A stretch of 64,000 bases of DNA from Pipra filicauda (taxonomy: Eukaryota > Chordata > Aves > Passeriformes > Pipridae): assembly GCF_003945595.2 (NCBI RefSeq), contig NW_024104365.1, positions 6,357,049 to 6,421,048 of the forward strand. Direction: 5' to 3'. Shown here piece by piece: positions 37,172-45,813 of this stretch (the stretch's first letter is position 1; every line of letters begins with the position of its first letter). Under the pieces are notes generated by a model. It had not been told where the DNA came from, made no database searches, and worked only from the letters and a program-made list of their open reading frames with translations. The translations under genes and the position numbers were made by a program.

Positions 37172-37184
37172 ATCAGGTTAGTCA

Positions 37185-40100
37185 TATAAAATTCTTAGAT
37201 AATTGCAAAGTATTTGGAAAGAAATTTATGGAGATCAAACAGACAGTGTGGCTCTTAAAATATGTAACTTCACAGACAACATTCATTATACTGAGAATTG
37301 CTGTAATTAATTTTACTCCTTATCCTTTTACAATGATAAGGAGTGCTGTTTAGAAAAATGTGAGAGGAGTGGTCTCCATGAACAGGATTTTCACCTAGAA
37401 CAGCATGAATGATTCAGGCAGCCTGCATTCCAATTTTTCAATATAAATGCTTTGGCTGATAGACATTTTTTCATGATTTCTCTTTCTTCTGATCTCAATA
37501 AGAGTATATGATTTACACAGAGAGGAACAGCTTTCTTTCAGAGTAGAAATTGAGAGCAGCACACTCTCTTAAAAAGAATGGGGTGGAATCATGTAGCAGT
37601 CTCACAATCAGACTCAGTGGTAGAAAGGCCATCTTCTGAAAAAGACAGGTTTTCATTTCTTAAGATTTTTATTGACTGAGTTCTAGGAGAAAATCAGGGA
37701 AGGAGAGTGACATAGCGCTAAAAATAGTGGAATACGGCTAAAGAGATGGATGTAAGGAATTGATCAGAGTCTTTGGAGAGGTCAAAAGGTCTTATTATCT
37801 AAGAAAAATCAGGAAATATGTCTTCTTTCATAAGTGGAAAAAGACACTAAGGTCAGTAGATTTTTACAGAGCCTGTAAAAAGCCAGTGGGGTACCTCTTG
37901 TTTAAAGATTTGCTAAACACACTTATGAGTAAACAAAATGCAGACTCCTTTTAGACCATAGCTCAAGAACAACTGTTACAGAAATTATTTTCAAGACAAG
38001 AGTTTTTCCTGCTTTGAACTGTGTTGAAAAGTAATGCCTGATCTATGCTGTTTAGATAAGACTGACCCTTTGGTCTTTTTCCACATAGTGCTCACTGGAC
38101 CAGCTCAAAATAATCTTTAGAATCCAAGAACGGTCAGACCCAACAATGGCAGCATTATATTCTGCAACTTTTGTAAACCTACAAATTCTACCTGTTCTGA
38201 AGACAGAAGTAGTTTACTTGGTTAATACTTTTCCTACTTTTTTGTCTCTCTGACATGATGGAATGATCTCTCTTTCACCTAAACTTCACAACTGTCATCT
38301 CATTTGACAAATCAGATGTGACTAAATAGTTTCAGAATGCAGACCTTTGATGTATTATCCCTGTGGCCATGCCATCCATGAGAGATAGGATTAATAGGCT
38401 AATTTGGGGAATCTTCTCTACTTAGTTTTTAGAAAAGGTACTTTAAAAAGCAATTTAGTTGTAAGCAGTGAAAAAAAATATAATCTGAAAACTTAGATTA
38501 GAATTTCCTAAGAAACTTAACACTTAATTTTCGTTAAACCACGTCCCTTAAAAAGCATGTTGGTCTTAACACTTTGAGTAGAAGTTGGGAGAAAAAAAAA
38601 GTTTTAGCAATCAAAATCCTATAAAATCACAATGTCCTTCAGCAAGAAAATGAAATTATGTTGGTAGCCAAAGAACAAGGGAGAGTATTCTGTTTGCTTC
38701 ACTAATCTCCGTGCGGTTGTGCCACTTGGTTTGGACATTTGGCCACACGCAGTTTAACAGATATGATATTACTGCCAGTGATGTTAAGGAAAATATGGCT
38801 ATCATTGTTGGTATATCCAGTTCTGTGTTTCAAAGTCATATCAGCGGCTATTGTTTCACTCTGTTTTGTTCACCTTAAGAATAGTTTATGATCTTGATAG
38901 CTCCACTTGCATCGCTGTGAGTTACGTTTCAAGTATCTTGAAGTTTTTCTTCACTTCCTTAATTTCATAGGAACATAGAGTTTGCTACATTAGAACAAGC
39001 CAGAAGCATACCTGGCCTATTTTTGTCTCAAACAGCAGTTCTGACTGGTTACAAATTAATCATGTAGTGTAATACAGAAGCTGAAAAATAAAGAAAAAAA
39101 AGAACAATTTAGAGAGTATCTTTCCCACTCACATTCACTAAAAAGAGGTCTTTGCCTCAGAGAATGCTTGTTGAAAATGCTATTTCTTTTTCAAGTCTTA
39201 GAATATGTAATCCATTTTATGTCATTCACTGTTGAGTAACTGCTTTGAAATATACTTCACCTTCACTTGTAGAAAAATTCCTTCACTTTAAATCTACTTG
39301 AACAGAATTCTAATAAACTCATTATTACTGTTACATTATTAACATAATTCTGGTATTATTTTATTAGCTAGAGAAAAACTATGTGCCTCACAGTGACAAA
39401 TATTTATCTTTTAAAAATTCTTACACTTGTCAGAAGGTCACAAGTGCTTAATCAACTTCACAACACTACGTAAGGAAGGTAAGATTTCTACACAGGAAGG
39501 ATCTGAGGTATATGAAGTCTGTGTAATCTAGATACTGTAGCTTATCTAAAAGCAAGCTGCAAGTCAGTCATTTTAGAATCAATATAGACTTAAAGCTTTT
39601 GTTCACAGACTTACGTGGTAAAGTACATACAGACACACACGCGTGCATAGGTACATGTATACACTTGAAATTAATCTCTCTGTGTGCGTGATTTTATTTC
39701 TAAATAAAATTTGCATTTTAACTCAAAAGAAATTTGGAAACATATTTCCTTGAGTCACATCACAAAAAAATTTTGTGGGTTTTTTTGTCAGCAGAAATTT
39801 CCTTGCCTGCAGCACTGCTTGATAAAATTTTGTGGCTGACATAAATCTTGCCCAACAGTTGTTAGCATGCTACAGAATACATTTTGCACAGATGAAGAGC
39901 ATCTTCTGCAAGATGCTTTGTAATTACACATTGGAGCTAACTGAAGGACTTGTAGCAAAAAAATTTTCATTTTTAAAACATTTGATAAACTTCAAAAACA
40001 GGAGATATGGAACTGTCACTATTTCTGTAATTTAGATCATTTGCTCTTCGTAGAACTTAAATGATTAACTGCAACACACAGGTAAGTGGTTTTCCCTGAA

Positions 40101-40438
40101 GAAATAGTTCAATGAAACTTTGAGAAGTGGTCTAGTATAGACTGAATGGGGAGGGGTTTTAAAGGTTTGAGCTTTACATTTATTAAGCTTTTATTTCTTC
40201 CTTTTTGATTAATATACAACTTTATTTCATTTTATTTGTTGTAGTTCTTTGACAGGGAGATCAACTGATCAGTTTGAATTTTCTTGTTTGGTTGGTTGGT
40301 TTGGTTTTTTTCCCCAACTATTTGCTAGTATGTGCATAACTAATAAATAGAACTGAAAACATATGCATACATTATTGAATTACAGTCTGTATATAATGTA
40401 TAGTAATTGTAAGTACATATAAAATCATGCATGTGCAA
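37185..40438. other. AT-rich DNA, no gene seen
   Basis: About 3.2 kb without recognisable genes, RNA genes or repeats. Confidence 0.55.
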
Positions 40439-40882
40439 GTGTGAGAGACTGAAAAATGGTTGTTACAGAGTTGAAACAGCTCTGTGTGTGTGGGAGGGGG
40501 CAGATTGGTTTCTTACAAGGTGGAATGGTGCTCTGCCCCCATATCCCGCCTCCCTGAGAGTCTTCAGTGCAGCTGTCAGTCATTGGCTCACCTGAAATGC
40601 TTCACCACACCCCCTGGAGTCCCTAACCCAGATCGCCTATGATTGAGAGAGTGGAAGTCTCGCGTGGGGGGTTGGCCAAAGCAGGACAGGGCAAATAAAA
40701 TCAACACTATGAGGTCTCCATGTGGTTGTGGCCCTATTGTCCTTGGATTTGTGTTAGCTGGTTCTGCACTGGATCTAAGGCAGTAGCTATATTTCTCTCT
40801 TTCTCTCTCTCTCTCTTCTGTTGCTTCTTCTTTTCCTTCTCCTTCTCCTAATTTCCTTTTCTTGATATTTGTGTAACTTAAA
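40439..40882. other. GC-richer segment next to the provirus, possible LTR fragment
   Basis: This segment differs in composition from the AT-rich DNA to its left. It contains gtcattggctcacc (an inverted CCAAT box, about 40578), an AATAAA on + (40694-40699), and ends in a CT-rich tract (40795-40860). It resembles an LTR with U3 to poly(A) order on +, but I could not find convincing ends or a target-site duplication. Confidence 0.35.
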
Positions 40883-42737
40883 CATGGTGTTCTATCACAG
40901 GGGCTCGAGCAATGGATCCCAATTGTCGTGCTTCATCACCTTCAATTACATGACTATCAGCTCCCTTGTCCCAGCATCGCACCAGCCAGGTGAGGACTTC
41001 TTCACCAGGCAAGCGCATATAATCTCTCCGTAAATCTCGAAGCTCTCTTGTGGTCAGTGATTGTGTAATTTCGCTTTCTCGCATTATTTCTTGTCCATCT
41101 CTCCCACGTAGAATCTTTTCCACCTCTCTCTTTACTCTTCCACTCCTACGTGGGACTGCTCCCTCTTCCTCCCTATATCTCTCATGTGGAGGTGGAGACT
41201 GGGCATGCCGTGGGGATAAGCTTCTATATTGTTCGCGCCGTGGAGATGGATTTCTACGCCGTTCATACCGTGGGGATGGACTCCTACACCGTTCACACCG
41301 CGGAGATGGACTTCTACGTCGTTCATACCGTGGGGATGGACTCCTACGCCGCTCGCGTCGCGGAGATGGACTTCTGCGCCGTTCACGCCGCGGAGATGGA
41401 CTTCTATGCCATTCACGCCATGGGGATGGACTCCTGCGTCGTTCGCGATACCCCGCGGGTGGAGGTAGTGAGTAATCTTTCGCGTGCTGAGATAAGGGCC
41501 TCCTCCTCCAGTCATTCACACCTCCAAGCGAAGGTTGGGTCTGGAGGGGTAGGGATAATTCCCCCTCCAATTGAGGGGGATGCTTTGGCTCCTTCTTTGC
41601 GTCTTTTGTAACACCGAATGTGTAGTCAGGATATAAATCATCAAGCGACAATATACCACCGGCCGTTTGTACTGTTGCTTTCTTTTCTCTTGATGCTGTT
41701 CTGTATTCCTTTGGGCATGCCCCTAGTTCCTTTGGACGTGCTCCTTCCCGTGTAGCCGTTTCTTCCTCTCTGGTAGCTACTTCTTCTCTTCCAATCGCTC
41801 CTTCCTCAGTCACAACCACTTCTTCCTCTCTCACAGTCGCGCCTTCATCACTTGCTGTTGCTCCTTCTCCCATTACTGCCGCTCCTTCGTCTACTACGTC
41901 CTCTGTTCCTTCTTCTTCTTCTTCTTCTTCTTCCCTTTCTTCTGTGCGTTCTGGTTGTGGAGATGGATCCGTAAATTCCTTGATCTCCCTTACCCACATC
42001 TTCTTCTTCTTCATAGGGGCAATGATGACCTTCCAGTTCTTAGCTTGAGTCCCGGTTCTAGTGGACTTAGTAGAAATGGCATTGACTTCAAGTTGTGTTT
42101 GGACCCCAACATCTGTGGACCTAATAGGGACATCACTGGTTTCAAGTGGCGTGGTTTGGGTCTCTGTGTCGACCTTAACCCTTTGAAGGTGGTCTATGGC
42201 AGCTCGATAAGCATTAGCCAGGCCCCAGCACAAAGCGGAGAATTGCATATTTGGATCTTTGTAGGAAAAACACCCTTCTGCCAAACAGTGGGCCATCTCA
42301 CCAGAATCAAACATTTGTTCTGGTGTGAACTCCCAGTTAATGGGGGGTGACACATGTCCTACTAATCTACCGAAATCTCCCCAAGCTCCATGCCACCCGG
42401 GGACTGGCCTGTCTGCAGCCCTTTCCAAAGTTCCAGCGAGTCCCTTTGAGGTGTGATCTTTCCTACAAGAGGGAAAGCAACGGAACCCCATTCTTCCAAG
42501 TTTAAGGAGCACTTCCAGTACCTTTATCAATGACAGTACTGTTGCAATAAGATTTATATAGTAATTGGAGCCGATTTTAACCATGGGGATCTCCTTTACC
42601 AAACCTTCGATGTCAAAATTAAAGGATGGAAGCAATTCGTTCCATCCATCCTCAAGGTCTGGACGTCTCCCTATAGAGTAGCCTAACACAGGTGTAAAGA
42701 TGGCTAGAATTATAAGACAAATTAATGAAATAGCCAT
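40878..42737 (-). CDS. gag: Gag-like protein, 619 codons, truncated in capsid
   Basis: The frame is uninterrupted from an ATG in a strong context (ACAATGG) to a stop. Residues 1-20 form a signal-peptide-like hydrophobic stretch (ICLIILAIFTPVLG). Residues 58-80 are a second hydrophobic segment. Residues 110-185 are Trp/Cys-rich (matrix-like position). TQT-type motifs lie at 193-195 and 211-215. A basic patch KKKKMWVR (243-250) is followed by an acidic run (264-282). Residues 431-510 are eight ten-residue RRSPSP-type units. Residues 555-610 (LTTRELRDLRRDY, TWLVRCWDKGA) resemble the start of a retroviral capsid as found in bird ERV Gag proteins. The final HHV and stop come from flanking DNA, so capsid, nucleocapsid and everything beyond are lost. 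I see no PPxY or PTAP late motif. Expression is unknown. It could be a decaying gag or a co-opted one; the open frame over 1.8 kb of CpG-containing repeat is notable. Confidence 0.8.
   Translation of the reverse strand: MAISLICLIILAIFTPVLGYSIGRRPDLEDGWNELLPSFNFDIEGLVKEIPMVKIGSNYYINLIATVLSLIKVLEVLLKLGRMGFRCFPSCRKDHTSKGLAGTLERAADRPVPGWHGAWGDFGRLVGHVSPPINWEFTPEQMFDSGEMAHCLAEGCFSYKDPNMQFSALCWGLANAYRAAIDHLQRVKVDTETQTTPLETSDVPIRSTDVGVQTQLEVNAISTKSTRTGTQAKNWKVIIAPMKKKKMWVREIKEFTDPSPQPERTEEREEEEEEEEGTEDVVDEGAAVMGEGATASDEGATVREEEVVVTEEGAIGREEVATREEETATREGARPKELGACPKEYRTASREKKATVQTAGGILSLDDLYPDYTFGVTKDAKKEPKHPPQLEGELSLPLQTQPSLGGVNDWRRRPLSQHAKDYSLPPPAGYRERRRSPSPWREWHRSPSPRRERRRSPSPRRERRRSPSPRYERRRSPSPRCERCRSPSPRYERRRNPSPRREQYRSLSPRHAQSPPPHERYREEEGAVPRRSGRVKREVEKILRGRDGQEIMRESEITQSLTTRELRDLRRDYMRLPGEEVLTWLVRCWDKGADSHVIEGDEARQLGSIARAPVIEHHV
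41208..41447 (-). repeat. Eight tandem 30-bp units encoding RRSPSP decapeptides
   Basis: Units of 30 bp on the minus strand encode ten-residue repeats of the form xERRRSPSPR (residues 431-510). On the + strand, tggggatggactcctac and cggagatggacttctac type units partly alternate, suggesting that expansion also went by 60-bp pairs. Because 30 is divisible by three and the units lack stops, other frames on both strands stay open for 79-153 codons; those are shadows. Confidence 0.92.
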
Positions 42738-42913
42738 TGTTTTTGTTATTATTTCTTCTTGTTCTTAAAACAACCCTTTGTTTATATAAACAAAGCTTCC
42801 TTGGCTGCTTTCCCAGACCTGTTCCCAAAACAATAGATTGGTTGCAAAACAACACCGAGCTTGGCTGTCTTCCCGGAAAATGTTTATCAAAACAAGCCAA
42901 ACTTAACCAAAAT

Positions 42914-42931
42914 ATCCCACTCCTGACACCA
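42914..42931 (-). other. Retroviral primer-binding site, tRNA-Leu type
   Basis: Minus-strand TGGTGTCAGGAGTGGGAT is complementary over 18 of 18 bases to the 3' end of vertebrate tRNA-Leu(CAG) including CCA (from established tRNA sequence). It sits 4 nt after the LTR end, the expected position for minus-strand DNA priming, and so fixes both the orientation of the provirus and the LTR edge. Confidence 0.88.
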
Positions 42932-43052
42932 AGAATGTTGTGCAAGTTTCGAGCTGGCTTCCCGCCAAGTCCCCCGAAACTCGACAACGAGGACCCGCCT
43001 CCCAGAGAGGGAAAAGAGAAAAAAGAAACAAGCAGCCAAAGCTATAGCAAAA

Positions 43053-43053
<1 letters not shown>

Positions 43054-43086
<33 letters not shown>
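43054..43086 (+). repeat. (AT)n microsatellite in the LTR
   Basis: An uninterrupted run of about 16 AT dinucleotides in the R/U5 part of the LTR. It is self-complementary and could extrude as a cruciform. Confidence 0.95.
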
Positions 43087-43089
<3 letters not shown>

Positions 43090-43131
43090 TTACATATGAG
43101 ACAGATACACAAAAGGAGAATACCACACACC

Positions 43132-43160
43132 GGGGGGGGGGGAAGGGGGGAAGGGAAGGG
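43132..43160 (+). other. Canonical G-quadruplex motif in the LTR
   Basis: Runs of 11, 6, 3 and 3 guanines are separated by AA on the + strand, which satisfies the G3+N1-7 quadruplex rule. The retroviral transcript runs the other way and would carry the C-rich copy, so any quadruplex would form on the DNA template strand. Confidence 0.7.
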
Positions 43161-43406
43161 AGAAGGACAAAAAGGGGCAAGGACCGCACAAGTCAAACAA
43201 CCAGCCGAAGGCAAATTAGCAAAAATCTCACCACTTCCCTTCGAACAGGCAGGATGGCTAGACACGGCCCTTGGCTCTCCCCTCACGGGTGGCAGATAAC
43301 AGCAGTCACTGTAGGTCTCGGCTCCAGATAAGCCCGACTGAAACAGGGACCCACCGTTCTCGAACCTCGCCGGAAAGGAAGAGAGCGAACTATCTTATCA
43401 ATGCCT

Positions 43407-43414
43407 TATTTATA
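43407..43414 (-). promoter_or_regulatory. TATA box of the proviral LTR
   Basis: TATAAATA on the minus strand within GGGTATAAATAAGG. Initiation is expected near 43380. It could drive the 619-codon frame if active; no data here bear on that. Confidence 0.6.
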
Positions 43415-43526
43415 CCCTAGGTTACGTAAAGGAATAGCATGGAATACTTCCTTGGTCACCTTCCTAGTTCCTTCCTGGTTACAAGCTGGTTTCCAGGAAG
43501 GCCTAGACTGAAACCATCACACATGG

Positions 43527-45154
43527 ATAGGTGGGAATTTGCTGAGTCAGTGCTTTGTGAAATGCTTTATGTGGGTTAAATGTTTACTTTAAACTTCTGT
43601 CAAGTTCCCTTATTTTCTAAAGTTTGCCAGTAAAAACGTGTTATTTTGACCTCCTGAAAATGTCATCACATTTTTCCTGTGCACAGCCTCAAGGTGTAAA
43701 AGAGCCTATAAGACCTTTTATACATCCATCAGGCAGATTTTTTGGGCCTTACATCTTTTTAGTGTAAAACCCATTCAATGAGTTCCTTGAGCAAGCCTGG
43801 GGTCTTATAGCAAGCATACTGCAAACATTATGCGTGCAACTACAAATATAAAACTGTAACTTGAGGCAAATAAAATAATTAGTAAATAAGCTAAATGAAA
43901 TGCATATTTCATTAGTCTGCATATTTTAGTAGTCTCATCATCATGGCTAGACTTCGCAAATGAAGATTTGGAACGGGCTGTACCCATATTTGTTACAAGT
44001 GCACTGGTGGCTAGAAAGGCCAATACAAGATACACATGTTCGACTGCAAAAAACACAGCAGAAGGACTCCTTAGGTGGTAAATTCTGCAAGACGCAATTC
44101 TTTCTGCATTTTTAGTAGTCTAATACTAATAAAAACATAAGAAAGACTAGAAAATCATCCAATAAACACAGGTATTCATATGGTAAAATTACCATACTAT
44201 TCCAAACTGTATTTCAAATATATGTTTTTAAAATGCCTCATCAGTAACTTAACATGTCATATTGTTTAAAACCATAACTTAATATTTAGACCAAAAAACA
44301 CATATCCCTCTATTATTACTTATATAAAGCCTATTACTATCAATATCAAGGAGTTGCATCTTATTTTCTATCAGTCAGCATGCTAAATCCAGAGTATGAG
44401 TTTGCTTTCATATACTTTTCTCTTGTTGCTGCTGTTGTCTGGTAACACAACATAACAAGAAAAATTCTTTTAAATTTGGTGAGAAATAAGACATTTCGGC
44501 AAAAGTTTTTATATATAACGGTAACACATAACTGAAGAAAAGCATTTTACTAAAACACCCAGCACAAAGACCCGTTCTACAAAAAACACCCAGTACAAAC
44601 AATCAATATACCAGCTTTAGCAAAACACAATTCATTGTGTTAGCAAAACACAATTCATTGGTTTTAAGTTACCCACAAGAGAAGGAAAAGAGTAAAAGAA
44701 GAAAACAGTTTAAAAGAGTAAAGAAAGAAAGAAGAAAGAGAGAAGGAGAGAGTGGAAACAAAAAATAGTTACTAACAAGATTTGATGGTTCACATGGTGC
44801 AAGCTGGAACAAAGGGGCTACAGGGCCTTCAGTGATGCCACAAGCCTTCCAGCTCTGCCATGTGCCCTCAGCAAGCCTGATGTGATAAGGCAGCCTTACT
44901 ATGTACCTGCAGGTCTAGGGCCAGCTCTTCACACACACACATACATACACAAACACATGCACACTTACAGTGAGTTGGTTCTGACCCATATCAAGAATTC
45001 AGTGAGATTCGGATCCACTATCTCGCAATCCTCTGTCAGTGGTTAGAGTATAGATGTTCTGTAGATATTAAAGCTTAATCTCTTAGTTCCTAAGCCTAAA
45101 TGTCTGATTCAAATAGAAAATGTTTTGTATGATTACAAACGGCTTTAACACACG
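43527..45154. other. AT-rich DNA; short tandem duplication and CA-rich tract
   Basis: No gene is seen. The 21-mer ttagcaaaacacaattcattg occurs twice in a row (44618-44638 and 44640-44660). A CA-rich tract lies at 44931-44964. The part 44790-45060 is GC-richer and may be an old repeat that I cannot name. Confidence 0.5.
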
Positions 45155-45529
45155 GTGTTGTTATAACTAATCAAAGATTAAAATTTGCAGATCAAATAAA
45201 GTTAGGTTAATAAAGTTATAATGTTATACTTAATGCTTTGATAAGTCACAAGTTGAGAGAGTTGTGTAATAACTAACCACAATTACTGTTAAGCTGCAGA
45301 CTAACAAAACCACAACGCAGTGATGAATTGTCATGTTATATCCTGTTGCTTTAAAAGTACTTGTTCTAAGTGTATTTGTAAGGAGCTAAACGGAGAAAAC
45401 AAGGAGGAGGTGGTCGACCACGAGGATCAGATTAAGGAACCATTACCTACAGTAGAAAATTCCAACATCACGGCCTATAGAGACTATAGACAATTGAACT
45501 ATTGGCTAATACCCCTCAGCAATAGGACA

Positions 45530-45620
45530 AGCCCGTGAAAGGAGGAACCAAGCAGAGATCAGCCCGCGAAAGGGGAACCAAACAGGACTTAGCCTGCGAA
45601 GCAGGGACCAATGGAGGGAT
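45530..45620 (+). repeat. Three tandem enhancer-like repeats in U3
   Basis: Units agcccgtgaaaggaggaacc (45530-45560), agcccgcgaaaggggaacca (45561-45590) and agcctgcgaagcagggacca (45591-45620) are imperfect copies placed directly upstream of the CCAAT and TATA boxes, the usual position of retroviral enhancer repeats. Confidence 0.8.
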
Positions 45621-45655
45621 GACGCGATACCAGGGGGGAGGTGGTTGCAAAAGGG

Positions 45656-45663
45656 TATAAAAG
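45656..45663 (+). promoter_or_regulatory. TATA box of the 45.2-45.8 kb LTR
   Basis: TATAAAAG lies 92 bp before the AATAAA signal, so the predicted start near 45687 leaves a compact R region. It is the best preserved promoter signal in the window. Confidence 0.7.
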
Positions 45664-45754
45664 ATGAGTTTTTTGCTGTACCCTTTGCGGACCGCGGTAG
45701 GAACAGGGGTTTCCTCCGGTCAGCCGGCTAGCCGTTTTGCTTATTTCCCTCTTT

Positions 45755-45760
45755 AATAAA
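45755..45760 (+). terminator. Poly(A) signal of the 45.2-45.8 kb LTR
   Basis: AATAAA followed by a T-rich stretch (ttcttttatattttg), ending 49 bp before the LTR end. Confidence 0.65.
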
Positions 45761-45813
45761 TTCTTTTATATTTTGAAATCAAAATTTCTCCAGTCTATTG
45801 ACTATAACAGTGT

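Larger units (their letters stand above)
40888..43521 (-). mobile_element. Truncated provirus: 5' LTR, PBS and partial gag
   Basis: On the minus strand, in order: an LTR (43521-42936), a 4-nt spacer, a tRNA-Leu primer-binding site (42931-42914), a leader of about 175 nt, and a long Gag-like frame (from 42737). That frame is interrupted at 40888, in its capsid part. Protease, reverse transcriptase, integrase, envelope and 3' LTR are absent. CATGG flanks both sides (40883-40887 and 43522-43526), which looks like a 5-bp target-site duplication although the left side lacks an LTR. The last bases on the left (minus ...GATAGAACA) happen to end in CA. This is an old viral copy in a host genome and is not capable of replication. 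Confidence 0.85.
42936..43521 (-). mobile_element. 5' LTR of the truncated provirus
   Basis: The 586-bp LTR starts TGTGATGGTTTCAGTC at 43521 (minus) and ends TTGCACAACA at 42936. TATAAATA on minus (43407-43414) lies only about 110 bp from the LTR start, giving a short U3 and a long R/U5. I see no AATAAA between the TATA box and the LTR end. R/U5 contains an (AT)n run (43054-43086) and a G-rich tract (43132-43160 on +). With one LTR only, age cannot be estimated from LTR divergence. Confidence 0.88.
45159..45809 (+). mobile_element. Solo ERV LTR with 4-bp TSD, full promoter and poly(A) set
   Basis: The 651-bp unit has perfect 7-bp inverted ends (TGTTATA...TATAACA) and gtgt on both sides (45155-45158 and 45810-45813). 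A CCAAT box (ccaatgg, about 45609), TATAAAAG (45656-45663) and AATAAA (45755-45760) follow in the correct order and spacing. Three imperfect 30-31 bp direct repeats lie just upstream of the CCAAT box. A 72-codon open frame (45320-45538) inside U3 has no recognisable product. No internal region is attached. The 4-bp duplication is typical of gammaretrovirus-like integrases. Confidence 0.92.

Noticed and set aside
41050..41611. Open frames of 79-153 codons on + and a 127-codon frame on minus across the RS repeat
   Set aside because: They are shadows of the 30-bp array, whose length is divisible by three and which lacks stops in other frames. The 619-codon frame explains the region.
42652..43299. 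Open frames of 67-127 codons around the proviral LTR and leader
   Set aside because: They cross the LTR, primer site and AT run, start at unsupported positions and show no domain.
45320..45538. 72-codon frame with Cys-rich start as an envelope tail
   Set aside because: It falls inside U3 of an LTR whose ends and TSD are defined upstream and downstream, and no envelope motif is present.
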